Assembly: GCA_000333855.2 (NCBI GenBank)
Contig: CM007345.1
Location: 280,724 to 344,723, forward strand
Length of the DNA: 64,000 nt
Direction: 5' to 3'
Origin: Endotrypanum monterogeii
Lineage: Eukaryota > Euglenozoa > Kinetoplastea > Trypanosomatida > Trypanosomatidae
Every line of letters starts with the position of its first letter. The first letter of the stretch is position 1. A program made the position numbers and the translations under genes. Shown piece after piece: positions 1-9,845 of this stretch. A model generated the notes under the pieces. It saw only the letters and a program-made list of their open reading frames with translations, ran no database searches and was not told the origin of the DNA.

Positions 1-554
1 CGCTGCGGCTCGTCGACGACGTCAACGGGGATGCGGCTGAGCAAACGTTGTTGCTGGTTTACACAAGTGAGGCCGAGTACGGCATGGACGGTGGTGAATT
101 GATTCTGTGCGCCATCTGTGCGGCGGTTTGCGCCTGCTGCGTCGGACTGTGCGCTTCCAAGGCGACGCAAGCGTCTGAGAGGAAGAAAATGCGTAGGCAG
201 CAGGAGCAGCAGCCGCAGTACCAGCAGCAGCAATACCAGCCGCAGTACCAGCAGCAGCAGTACTACGGCAACAACAATGTGGGGTATCCGGCAGCAAGTC
301 AAAGCTACTACGGCGGTAATGCTCCTGGTGCCCAGTCGCATAGCTACGGGGCCCCGCCGCAGCAGTATCCCGCTGTCGGCTACCCAGTAGCGCAGCCAGC
401 TTACTACAACTACAGCGGAGATCCACGCTACGGGCAGCCGTCAGGTGCGGTGGCTCCGCCCAGTCAGTACTACACTCAGCCACCCAAACAAGAGCAGGGC
501 TACCCTTACGGCGCCAACTACTCGGCGCCTGGTGTTGGTCCGGCGCCGCTGTGA
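1..554 (+). CDS. Cys-rich membrane-anchored protein with Tyr/Gln/Pro tail, copy 1 (5' part outside window)
   Basis: This is the C-terminal 184 codons of a gene whose start lies left of the window; the reading frame begins at base 3 and stops with TGA at 552-554. It is nearly identical to the C-terminal half of the complete copy at 3535-4563. The visible part has one hydrophobic, cysteine-rich segment (ILCAICAAVCACCVGLCASK), a short basic stretch after it (ERKKMRR), and a tail of about 115 residues made of Gln, Tyr, Pro, Gly, Ala and Ser. The only coding difference from copy 2 is base 214 (C here, A in copy 2), giving Pro instead of Gln. The cysteines next to the membrane segment could be palmitoylated (inference). 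I do not recognise the family and assign no function. Its N-terminal half cannot be judged from this window. Confidence 0.85.
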   Translation, partial: LRLVDDVNGDAAEQTLLLVYTSEAEYGMDGGELILCAICAAVCACCVGLCASKATQASERKKMRRQQEQQPQYQQQQYQPQYQQQQYYGNNNVGYPAASQSYYGGNAPGAQSHSYGAPPQQYPAVGYPVAQPAYYNYSGDPRYGQPSGAVAPPSQYYTQPPKQEQGYPYGANYSAPGVGPAPL

Positions 555-884
555 GCCAGAGAGTAGTGCAACTGAGGTGCGGCACAACACATCCGTTCAC
601 CTGCATGTTATTCTTCCCTTCTCTCAGGCAGCGTCGCGCGTCGTACTCGCGTTTGTGCGTGCATTCTCCCCCCGCTTGCTGTGTGTGTTTCTGTGTGCTT
701 GCTTCTTCGGTTCTAGGCTCTTTGTGCACCGACTATGACAAAATGCGTGGAAGATATTGCTTGTGCCATATCTGAGATGCCTGTGCGCTTCCCCGAGAGC
801 AACAAAAATGATTTCGTTCCACAAAACATGCTGACAAAAGGTGGGAGCGGGGGGTGGGGGGGGGAGGTGTCTGTGTGTGCTTGT
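1..884 (+). repeat. Tandem repeat unit, left copy (matches 4010-4893)
   Basis: Bases 1-884 match 4010-4893 at a constant offset of 4009. By eye there are three mismatches (214, 852 and 880), and the match stops after base 884. It covers the C-terminal half of the gene plus about 330 bases of 3' untranslated and intergenic sequence. The left boundary lies outside the window. Confidence 0.9.
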
Positions 885-2652
885 GCTTCAGCACAGGCTT
901 TGCATGTGTATAATTTTTCTGTTAGCTTAAATTGCTTCCAATTCCTTTTTTCTTTGCTGAGATTTCCCGGTTCTCTGTCCTTCCCTCCTTTCTACTCAGC
1001 CCCACCTACCCTCTTTCTTGATATGAGTGGGCGTTCGATGTTTTTTCGAAGCTAGTTTTCAGGATGACTCGGAATGCTACTAGATTCTATCCGATCTTGT
1101 ATACTGTCACCCTTCCGTGTATATCTAGGTGGCGCTCTCTCAAAGCGAAGTGCTGATGGGCTAACGGTTCGTGCCCCCCCCCCTCCTTCCGCCTTTTCGC
1201 GCAGGTTTTTTGTGTGTCGTGTGTAGAGAAAAATGTAATGCACATGTGATGTGTATGTGTGTGCTGAGCTTCTGAATATTGAGTTGCTTCATGTTTTTCC
1301 TCTGATGAACTGAGTGTTTATATATTTCTTCCTTTCTTCATGTGCCTTCTTCTCAGAGCCTCCCCCCCTTTTTGTTTACCCGTCCTGCGGAGGGGGGGGG
1401 GAGATGTGGAGGAGGGATGTGGAGGAAGTTGCGCATCCTTCCTACTACCTTCCTTCAACTAAAGTTTTTTGTTTTTGTTTTCGTCCCGACTTTTTTTTTT
1501 TTTGTCGCCTTTTTTTTTCCTCTTCTCTTTTATGCATCTCTCTCGGTAGAATCTGAGTAGTCTTCTTTCTTGTATATAATTTTGAAAATGCCGGCTGGAT
1601 GTGCCGGAAATATGTGTGCGCTCCTCGGTATCTTTTCGTCTTGCTCTTGCTCTCCTCATCTCTTTATTTATTTATCTTTATTTATAAATATATATATATT
1701 TATATTCTCCCCCACGTCGGCATGTTTTACTATTCTTTACCGTGATATTGGCCTTTTCGTTTGTGTGTTTGTGACCTGTATTTCTGCGTGTTCGGGTAAC
1801 CACTCGGAGGACAGCACACGGGTGCTGTGGCCTGCGAAGAAAACGCGACAAACGTGTTCTTGATGTGCTAAGGTGATGTTTGAGTGCGGATTCGCGGCAA
1901 AGGAAAGTCGAGTGTGAAGTCAACGTGGCTGCACTGACATACCGATGCGGGGCCTCCCACACCTAAATTGACTGTTGCAGTGCTGTCAGTTAATACCCAC
2001 AAGCCATGTGACACAGTCGGTGCGAGCATTTTTTTTTTTTTGTGTGTGGACTGGTGTCTGAGTGTGTTACCTCCTTTTCCGTCTTCTTTTCTTATTTGCC
2101 GAGCTCTCTCAGATGGTGATTTCCCACAGAGAACGCGGCGCTTCAACACCAGCTGGAGATTACCTTGAGGTCTGCAGCAACCAACACACATACAGCACGA
2201 CTCCCCCCCCCCCCCTCCCCCTCCTCCATTCGGCGACGTTGAGGGGATGGTATTGCAGGGCACGGTGTCTATAGTGAACCATTTCTCATCGATTCCAACG
2301 TCGGTCAATATCGACTTCTCGTCGACTTTTTTTTTGTGTGTACGTTCAGCAGCTGGCGTGACGGAGGTCGCAGGCTACGGGTCTGGTGAAAGGTGTGTGT
2401 GTTTTGTCTCCGGATAGCTGCTCCGACAGCCAGGAAAAGTTGATCAACTTTGCCGACTCTGGCAGCACAACGGGTACCGACGCGATATGTGGCGATAGAG
2501 GAGATGGCTACGAAGCGGGTCGGTCTGGTCGCATCGATGTCTGCAGCTGCCCCCTCCCCCCTCTGAATGATCATATTCTGATACGGAAAGTGCGGTGGCA
2601 ACGGCAGATGATGCAAAAATCCATGTTAGTGGAGATACTCTTCCGGTTAGTG

Positions 2653-2699
2653 CGGTTTGTGGCCCGAGGCTTTCCTCGACGACTCGTGGGCCACAACCG
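2653..2699 (+). other. Compound stem-loop
   Basis: Bases 2653-2665 (CGGTTTGTGGCCC) pair with 2688-2699 (GGGCCACAACCG) with one bulged T. Inside, GAGG at 2666-2669 pairs with CCTC at 2674-2677 around a four-base loop. The result is a branched, GC-rich structure in an otherwise low-complexity spacer. No known RNA family was recognised. Confidence 0.45.
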
Positions 2700-3340
2700 T
2701 GACACTCACCGAGCGCTTCATTAGCGAGACAATAGCCGCTGCATACCACTAGCGAAGGCCCAAGTCGCCTGTTGGTAACGCCGCCTGATGTGTGGAGGGG
2801 GCCCTCGTACTAGTGCGCTGCATTCCTCTGCATCGCGACGGTTTTCGATTGACCCCCCTCCCCCCACCCCTTCTTTTACTAGAATCAGCTTTTTTCTTTC
2901 CTCGCGCTTCTTTTTCTGAGTGGGAAGGGGAGGGAGCTGCAAGAGGCGAATGGCCGTCTTCTTGCAACCACGGGGGAAGGGAAAGAGGAGGAGGGGGTCT
3001 TCTTCTCGCACTATACACAGGCGCGCTCACACCCACACCCACCCACACCCACCCACACACATGCACACACACACACGCAGGCACCTTCTTGTCTCGTTGT
3101 AGTCCCTATTCGTTTGTTTCGGCGTTCAGCTCCTCCGATTATCAGAACCTTTTCTTCATTTCAAATGTTCAGTGTACATATTTTAGGCAGGCGCAAAGTC
3201 GTGTCCGTGTGTTTGCGTGTGCGTCGGAAAGAAAGTAGACTTTCGTGTGCTCGCTCATGCCCACACATACAAAGCGCAAACACATACGCGTGCCCGTGCG
3301 CACCTCATGTCTTTTTTTCCAATAATTTTGCTTGCTACCC

Positions 3341-3403
3341 ATTCTGCTTTCCCCTCTTTTTCTCGCTTCAATTTCTCTAGTCGACTCGATTTCTTTTCTA
3401 CAG
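3341..3403 (+). promoter_or_regulatory. Candidate trans-splice acceptor for the gene at 3535
   Basis: A pyrimidine-rich tract is followed by AG at 3379-3380 (TTTCTCTAG) and again at 3402-3403 (TTCTACAG). Either could receive the spliced leader, giving a 5' UTR of roughly 130-155 bases. Inferred from the general trypanosomatid rule. Confidence 0.4.
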
Positions 3404-3534
3404 TCAGCAGTCCAGTCTTGCCCGACCTCGGAACGGGTGTACCCCATCTTCCGCAGCCACGTCGTCACGATCTACATCTTTGAACCCCCCCTCTTTTCAT
3501 TTATTCCACCGCCCCTCTGCTCCTTACGTGCGCC

Positions 3535-4563
3535 ATGGTCGACCGAGGTGAAATGGAGTCGATGTTGCTGAGCGCACCAATCGGGGACGCCAGTGGATCG
3601 CTGGTGTCTGTACTCTGCATAAAAGCAACACACAAGGCACAAGAAGTGCTTGATGAGGTCCTCTCGACAGCTGCGGTCGGTGATGATGGAGAAAAAGGAG
3701 GTTCAGTGGGCGTGGGGGCGCTGCGCAAGCTCCCCGGCACGCAGCTGCGGATCTCGCCCTACACCACCATCCACACAATTCGCTCTTTCCTGGAAAAACA
3801 AGAGACCGGTATAGCGTCGGCCCCAAGCGACCGCTGCGCAGGTGCGGATGCCGGGCGACATCGTCAGAACAGTGCCAAGTCGTTAGCTAACGCTCATTTT
3901 TTTGCCCTTCGCGCGCCAGCGACTTCATCCGGTGATGCGGAGGTCGCTGAGCCATTCCTTCCTCTCCAGAACAACACAGTTATCCACGACGTGATGGCTT
4001 CTGGCAATGCGCTGCGGCTCGTCGACGACGTCAACGGGGATGCGGCTGAGCAAACGTTGTTGCTGGTTTACACAAGTGAGGCCGAGTACGGCATGGACGG
4101 TGGTGAATTGATTCTGTGCGCCATCTGTGCGGCGGTTTGCGCCTGCTGCGTCGGACTGTGCGCTTCCAAGGCGACGCAAGCGTCTGAGAGGAAGAAAATG
4201 CGTAGGCAGCAGGAGCAGCAGCAGCAGTACCAGCAGCAGCAATACCAGCCGCAGTACCAGCAGCAGCAGTACTACGGCAACAACAATGTGGGGTATCCGG
4301 CAGCAAGTCAAAGCTACTACGGCGGTAATGCTCCTGGTGCCCAGTCGCATAGCTACGGGGCCCCGCCGCAGCAGTATCCCGCTGTCGGCTACCCAGTAGC
4401 GCAGCCAGCTTACTACAACTACAGCGGAGATCCACGCTACGGGCAGCCGTCAGGTGCGGTGGCTCCGCCCAGTCAGTACTACACTCAGCCACCCAAACAA
4501 GAGCAGGGCTACCCTTACGGCGCCAACTACTCGGCGCCTGGTGTTGGTCCGGCGCCGCTGTGA
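3535..4563 (+). CDS. Cys-rich membrane-anchored protein with Tyr/Gln/Pro tail, copy 2 (complete)
   Basis: Complete 342-residue protein starting at an ATG in good context (CGCCATGG). Residues 1 to about 185 are soluble. Parts of this region, around GTQLRISPYTTIHTIRSFLE and a later NTVIHDVMASGN...LLLVYTS, have the beta-grasp rhythm of ubiquitin-like domains, but this is weak inference. Residues about 192-213 form one hydrophobic segment with six cysteines (LILCAICAAVCACCVGLCAS), followed by basic ERKKMRR. Residues about 225-342 are a low-complexity Gln/Tyr/Pro/Gly/Ala tail with repeated YQ, YY and YG pairs, encoded partly by CAG repeats. The arrangement suggests a cytosolic N-terminal domain, a membrane anchor with possible palmitoylation sites, and a disordered tail. 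The C-terminal half duplicates the gene fragment at the window start. I do not recognise the family. Confidence 0.9.
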   Translation: MVDRGEMESMLLSAPIGDASGSLVSVLCIKATHKAQEVLDEVLSTAAVGDDGEKGGSVGVGALRKLPGTQLRISPYTTIHTIRSFLEKQETGIASAPSDRCAGADAGRHRQNSAKSLANAHFFALRAPATSSGDAEVAEPFLPLQNNTVIHDVMASGNALRLVDDVNGDAAEQTLLLVYTSEAEYGMDGGELILCAICAAVCACCVGLCASKATQASERKKMRRQQEQQQQYQQQQYQPQYQQQQYYGNNNVGYPAASQSYYGGNAPGAQSHSYGAPPQQYPAVGYPVAQPAYYNYSGDPRYGQPSGAVAPPSQYYTQPPKQEQGYPYGANYSAPGVGPAPL

Positions 4564-4893
4564 GCCAGAGAGTAGTGCAACTGAGGTGCGGCACAACACA
4601 TCCGTTCACCTGCATGTTATTCTTCCCTTCTCTCAGGCAGCGTCGCGCGTCGTACTCGCGTTTGTGCGTGCATTCTCCCCCCGCTTGCTGTGTGTGTTTC
4701 TGTGTGCTTGCTTCTTCGGTTCTAGGCTCTTTGTGCACCGACTATGACAAAATGCGTGGAAGATATTGCTTGTGCCATATCTGAGATGCCTGTGCGCTTC
4801 CCCGAGAGCAACAAAAATGATTTCGTTCCACAAAACATGCTGACAAAAGGTGGGAGCGGGCGGTGGGGGGGGGAGGTGTCTGTGTGTGTTTGT
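4010..4893 (+). repeat. Tandem repeat unit, right copy (matches 1-884)
   Basis: This is the partner of the repeat at 1-884 and ends at the same point of the downstream spacer. Beyond 4893 the two spacers are unrelated, so the end of the duplicated or gene-converted tract is sharp. Confidence 0.9.
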
Positions 4894-6452
4894 AGTACGT
4901 GAGTCTTTTTTTTTTCCCCTCTTGGAGCGTTGATGTCTCAAATGCGTTTTTTTTCTATTTTTTTTTCCAGGTGCTAGTGTGCGACCTTGGTCGTTGACGG
5001 TGGTGTGTGGACAGTCTGGTTGCTGGCAACATGGGCGGTAGAAACATACCATCAATTTTTCCCATGCAGCCTCACAAGCCCTTTTTCCGAAATTCGGCCC
5101 TCTCTGTGGGTTTGTCTCCCCCTTTATGTACTTGTTTTTTCTTTTTTTTTAAATCTCCCCCTCTCTTCTACCTACCTGTCTGTAGGGTGTTTGGTAGCGG
5201 TCTCTTTTTCTGATAGAGGCTGAACTTTCCCCTATAAAACTTATTTTGCTTGGTGCTTCTGCTGTGTTCGCGTCGCTTGTGGGATCGTTTTTTTGTATGT
5301 ATTAACTGCGCTTATACACCGACAGTAGACGGTGGGGTTCCATAGGGAGAGACAGTGCAAACGAAGACACCGAGTGAAAATGTGAGAGAATGTGTGAGGG
5401 GGGGGGACTTGTATGTTGTTTTGGGTGGTTATGAAAAGAAGGATCAGTGTATGACATGCTAGGGTGTGGGTTCCTTGATACATTTAAAGCACAGCACGCG
5501 TCGCGGACAGTTCTCCACAGGGGCAGCGAGGTGCCAATTTTTTTTTTTTTGTTTGTTGTTTCTCTGATGACTTTTCTTTTTATTATTATTATTATGATTT
5601 CGCCTTCGCAGTGGTGCTTGTATCAGTGTCTATTTATGTGTGCACATGTGCTCTTTGTGGTGTACACAAGCAGGTTTGATATTCGCTTCCTTTGTCCTCA
5701 TCACAGATGGGTGGATACCCTCTTCACTTCACATGGGGCGAGGCAGTGGTGGTGGTGGTGGTGGCAGTCGTTTCTGGACCCTTACGTGGTCTTTTTTTTG
5801 GGGGGGGGCTTGTTCCTCTTTCTCCCCCTTGACGCCTAGTGCGCCTCTCGACGCATCGCTGGAGACGAGGCTGACGCGCTGTCTCCTTTTTTTTTTCTGT
5901 TTTGTTTCTCGGTGTGGTCTCACGGTTTCGCTTCTCGTTGAGCATTTTCTCCACGCTGCAGCGCTCAAGATGAGATCCGCCGCGTGTGCACATCAACGAT
6001 GGCCACTGCGGTTGTGACTGCCCTTGCTTCATACAGTTATGCGATGGCGCGCTGCTCCATCTTCTTGGCTACTGTTGAAAACAGTTTTGTTGTTGATGTG
6101 GTGGTGGTTGTGCTCCCATAAATAAATCTGGTCCGGGAATAATTGCTCGTCTAACATTTATCTGTTTGCGGTCGGCTACCACTCCAAACACACGCATGCA
6201 CACACTGCTTTCCCCTCATTCGTTCCCATTTTTCCTCATCTGTTTCTAATTTTTTTTTTCCTTCTCCCTCATTTCTCTCCCCTCCCGTCCAACCACCGCG
6301 CTCCCATTCGTTCTGCGCACGTGTTTGCATTCATTGTACTCAGTGGCACGCTCTATCTTTCATTTCGACAAGAGTATTGAGTATCGGTTGTCACCCTGCT
6401 GCTGCTGCTGCTGCTGCTACTGTTGCTGCTTTTCCCTGACTTCTCTATCGCC
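4564..6452. other. Spacer with low-complexity sequence
   Basis: No supported gene. Bases 4564-4893 repeat the downstream region of copy 1. The remainder has T-rich tracts, a GTG/GGT run at 5746-5765, a G8-9 run near 5801, a TTA/ATT tract near 5580, and a CTG/TGC run just before the next start (6398-6430). Open frames here encode only pyrimidine-tract residues or His/Thr/Arg-rich strings. Confidence 0.6.
6246..6343 (+). promoter_or_regulatory. Candidate trans-splice acceptor for the ankyrin-repeat gene
   Basis: A long T/C-rich tract (6246-6300) is followed by the first downstream AG at 6342-6343 (GTACTCAG), with no AG between. No ATG occurs from 6344 to 6452, so 6453 would be the first ATG of the mature mRNA. 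The 5' UTR of about 110 bases contains a CTG/TGC repeat. Confidence 0.5.
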
Positions 6453-9400
6453 ATGGCGTGTCCACGTAGTCCTTTCATCTCTGACAACGACTACACAACA
6501 CCTTTACCGCAGCAGCCGTGCGAGGCGGCCCTTTGGCGTGCAGTTGCTCGCCTATATCAATACACCTCATTGCAAGCACTGCTAGAGGTGAACAGACCTG
6601 CGACAGAATTCTCTCCATCATATTTGGCTTTCGCTATCAGCAAACCTGCCAGCGCGGCAGAGGTATCGCCTACCGGCCGTCGTGCCGGAGGCGGTAGTGT
6701 TGATGTTCCGCGCGGGGGCGTTTTATCAACTTGTTCATTGACAGCAGCAGCAGCAGGGGGAAAGGGGGTGGGAGGGTGTCGCGCTTCCTTAGTAGAGGCT
6801 AATACCGAGTTGCCGCAAAGCAGCACCTCCTCGCCTATTGCAGCCTCCACAACTGCGTCATCTGTCACGTCGCTGGTGACGAGCGTAACGAATCCATCTG
6901 TGCTTCTACAAGCACCTTTGACACACGTTCCCGCCGAGACGTGGTCGCTGTCTCCTTGCTGCTCCACCGGTAGCAGTAGCGGCAAGGGTCTCTCTTCAGG
7001 AAGTTGCGCATCAACCAGTTACATCCGTGCTACCTGCCGTCGCGTTCTCCAGCCGGTACAAACATTGCTCACACAGTTCTACACCGACGGGATCTGCGTC
7101 GGTGCCAGCGTCGTGGACTTGGCTGTGCAGCACCCCTTACCCCACCTGCGCACGGAGCTGGTGCAGCTTCTGTTGACCTTCTCGCGCTGGAACTGGTCCA
7201 TGTGTGCGCCGGTGGCTGTTGCCGCCGGCGTGGGTGACATGGATGTGCTGAAGAGTTTGCTGTCCGTGGAGGATCTCGAGCCAAACCTGGGCTTCCCCCT
7301 CACAGTCGCTGTGCGGTGCCATCAAAACGAGAAGGTGCTGCCCTTCCTGGTGTCACATCAACGTATCAGGCCCAACTACGGCGGTGCTTTTTTTGTTGCT
7401 GTCGCTATAGGCAACAACGAAGCCATGCACATCCTCGGCGCTGCCGCCGGCGTCAACATTAACCGCTTTGCCAACAGTGAGGGCACCTCCGCACTCTTGT
7501 ATGCGCTCCGTCAGTACCTGAGGCTCACTGTAGTTGAGACAGTGGCACAACAACCCGCTTTCACCACCTACTTGGTGTCGCCACTTGGTCAGAACCCTCA
7601 GAGTGGCGGCCTCACCGCACCCGCCCGCGACGCATTCTTCACCGTATTACCTCCTGATGCTGGTAGAAGCAGTCTTGTATCCCTGGAGGCAGCAGTGCCA
7701 ACTGGTGGCATCACATCTGCACCGGTGTCTTCGAAAGCCATGTTGCCACCAGGACACCGCTGCGGCTCGGTCATTGGCAACAGGTCGCCTATTGGGGCCA
7801 TGAGTGACGGATACATGGCATGTGCAGGTGCAATGTGTGGAGTCGACCAAGTGGAGGCGTGCAATTCTGTGAACCAGCACGACACCACCACTGATCGCCT
7901 TCAAAGGGCAGAACACTGGCATGATGTGCTGATGTACTTGCTCAATCACCCCGCCATCGAAGTGAACGCCGGATACTACCTAACACCACTGCAGATGGCC
8001 GTCTTCGCCGGCAACTCGGAGGTTGTTGCATGGCTTCTGCAGCATCCGCATCTTCACCCTAACCGCATTCCGAAGCCGGCTTCAGTGCTGTGCAACTCGT
8101 ACTACGTGCTGCAACGGCAGACATTCTCTCAGAATGCCTTGAGGTGTATCGTTGCAACTCCAGTAGAGATAGCGATGGAGATGCGTCAGATAGAATTATT
8201 CACACAACTCGTCCGTGATCAGCGTGTTCGACTGCCCGCATCACTCACCATGGGTCTAGAGCGACTCGCGTGGAATTCCGAGGCCATACCCTACTTGACA
8301 GTCATCGCACGTTATCGCGCGGCCTGGGAGGGGTGGGGTTGGCGTTGGCGGCGTCACTGCGCTTTCATAGCTACGTCCTCGAATTGTATTGTGGTGCTGT
8401 GTAGCTGGACCGTCTGCTGCGTTTGGTATAGCTCCCTGAGGGCGTGCGGGGTAGTGTTCCTGTGGACCTATGCTCTGCAGGTGGTGATGAGTGTTGTTCT
8501 TTTTGCCCAGGAGGCGCGCACGGCTCGAGTGGGCACCATCGCCGCAGATCAATCGACAACGAGGCCGGCACCAGTGCTGCTGGCACTGGTGCAGCACCTA
8601 GTGCCCTCTTTGTCGAGAGCCTGGCGGGTTTTTGTCTTGGCGGTGTTGCTACTATGCCCTGCTATGGTGCCTCTGCTGGACCTTCTCTGTGCGTGGAGTC
8701 TTTACAAAGCTCAGCAAAGTCGGCGGCTTTTACAGACAGCCTCTTACGCTGGCTCTCGTGTACCAGCGGCATTCCGACCGCACCGATCCATTGGCCCCCC
8801 TGAAGGCTTCACGACATCAAGTGTGGGCGCGACTGCCCGCGGCCAACTCGATCGCACGCCGACTCAGCTGAAGTCACCTTCCCTTACGGCAAGTTTCGCA
8901 GGCAATGGTAGCATGGATGAGCACTCCCTCCTGAGCGTCACCCTTAACGACAGCTTCTCTCGGCCTCGACCCGCCGTAGCGCGCACACGGCGGCAGAGGG
9001 TGGGTGGCTGTGGTAGCATTCAGAGGCGGTCCAACACGGTCGGTGATGCGCGAGCTTCGACTGTGGCGGGCTGCGCAGTGTCAGCTTCGGTGCATCCAGC
9101 GACAACGAGCGCTGCGGTTTACGCTGCGTCTCCAAACGAGAAGTTCGTTTCGCGCACCGAGTCATCTGCAGTCACGAAGAAAACCGCTGACTTGTCGGGT
9201 GGCCGCCGCGCTCCGTGGGTATTGCCCAACCGTCCCTCTCGGTTCACTGCTCTGGAAGAGTATCACCCCCCAGACTTGACGCTGCGTGCGCTTGCGTACG
9301 TGACGTACGATCGCCTTCTTGTCGCTCCTCGACTTGTGCTCTCTGCGGTGGGGATCCTCATCTTCACGCAAATGATCTTCCCTTCTTTCTCAACTGTGTC

Positions 9401-9845
9401 TTCGGCGGCAACTGCGATGGTGGAGAGCCGGTCTCTGGCGGCCGTGGAGGAGGCCATGCCGCCTCTTTTCGCTGTGAAACTCAACACCAGCGTCACCGCA
9501 TCGAACTTCGCTTTCACTAGATATTCCGACGACGCGCCACTCTCAGCGGTGTTAACGAGGGAGGCTGCCAATGGAATAGATGTGGCTCGCACTGATGCCC
9601 CCCAGCCGACTTCTGCGATGAGCCTTGTGGGCTTATTTGGTCTGCTCGCGTCTATTGTGAGCGGTACAGCGCTGCTTGCTATGGCAACCTCGCTGCGCAC
9701 CATTGTGTCACAGTCCTGGTTTGCGAGTCCCAACAAAAGAGACGGCGATGGCGGCGACCACGGTTTTAACGATCGAGTGTTGCACCACTCTGAATGGGAT
9801 CAGAGACATCTCGCAGCCGCCACGCGCGCTGACCACATCCTGTAG
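6453..9845 (+). CDS. Ankyrin-repeat multi-pass membrane protein
   Basis: 1130 residues from an ATG in good context (CGCCATGG); the frame is open a little further upstream but only through a CTG repeat with no ATG. Ankyrin-like units lie at about residues 210-345 (APVAVAAGVGDMDVLKSLL, then ...AVAIGNNEAMHILG) and about 488-536 (TPLQMAVFAGNSEVVAWLL). A long Ser/Thr/Gly-rich stretch separates the two groups. Hydrophobic segments follow at about 638-660, 664-683, 726-748, 958-980 and 1057-1081, so the C-terminal half is probably embedded in a membrane with about five spans; a basic, Ser/Arg-rich loop lies between spans three and four. Ankyrin repeats plus membrane spans recall ankyrin-coupled channels, but no pore motif is visible. 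Function unknown; the membrane location is inferred. Confidence 0.85.
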   Translation: MACPRSPFISDNDYTTPLPQQPCEAALWRAVARLYQYTSLQALLEVNRPATEFSPSYLAFAISKPASAAEVSPTGRRAGGGSVDVPRGGVLSTCSLTAAAAGGKGVGGCRASLVEANTELPQSSTSSPIAASTTASSVTSLVTSVTNPSVLLQAPLTHVPAETWSLSPCCSTGSSSGKGLSSGSCASTSYIRATCRRVLQPVQTLLTQFYTDGICVGASVVDLAVQHPLPHLRTELVQLLLTFSRWNWSMCAPVAVAAGVGDMDVLKSLLSVEDLEPNLGFPLTVAVRCHQNEKVLPFLVSHQRIRPNYGGAFFVAVAIGNNEAMHILGAAAGVNINRFANSEGTSALLYALRQYLRLTVVETVAQQPAFTTYLVSPLGQNPQSGGLTAPARDAFFTVLPPDAGRSSLVSLEAAVPTGGITSAPVSSKAMLPPGHRCGSVIGNRSPIGAMSDGYMACAGAMCGVDQVEACNSVNQHDTTTDRLQRAEHWHDVLMYLLNHPAIEVNAGYYLTPLQMAVFAGNSEVVAWLLQHPHLHPNRIPKPASVLCNSYYVLQRQTFSQNALRCIVATPVEIAMEMRQIELFTQLVRDQRVRLPASLTMGLERLAWNSEAIPYLTVIARYRAAWEGWGWRWRRHCAFIATSSNCIVVLCSWTVCCVWYSSLRACGVVFLWTYALQVVMSVVLFAQEARTARVGTIAADQSTTRPAPVLLALVQHLVPSLSRAWRVFVLAVLLLCPAMVPLLDLLCAWSLYKAQQSRRLLQTASYAGSRVPAAFRPHRSIGPPEGFTTSSVGATARGQLDRTPTQLKSPSLTASFAGNGSMDEHSLLSVTLNDSFSRPRPAVARTRRQRVGGCGSIQRRSNTVGDARASTVAGCAVSASVHPATTSAAVYAASPNEKFVSRTESSAVTKKTADLSGGRRAPWVLPNRPSRFTALEEYHPPDLTLRALAYVTYDRLLVAPRLVLSAVGILIFTQMIFPSFSTVSSAATAMVESRSLAAVEEAMPPLFAVKLNTSVTASNFAFTRYSDDAPLSAVLTREAANGIDVARTDAPQPTSAMSLVGLFGLLASIVSGTALLAMATSLRTIVSQSWFASPNKRDGDGGDHGFNDRVLHHSEWDQRHLAAATRADHIL

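Larger units (their letters stand above)
555..3534. other. Spacer between the two tandem gene copies
   Basis: No convincing gene. Bases 555-884 are the duplicated 3' region. The rest holds long C, G and T homopolymers (for example near 1390, 1492, 2031 and 2204), a small TA tract near 1687, and a CCCACA/CA-rich array at about 3028-3078. Bases 2380-2850 are of more ordinary composition and contain a compound hairpin at 2653-2699. Open frames here are short, repetitive or lack a plausible start context. Confidence 0.6.

Noticed and set aside
22..729. Minus-strand frame of 235 codons, repeated at 4031-4738
   Set aside because: Shadow of the duplicated gene on the opposite strand, kept open by its GC-rich codons and CAG repeats.
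5746..5765. GTG/GGT run read as a Gly- or Trp-rich peptide
   Set aside because: Simple repeat in a spacer with no gene around it.
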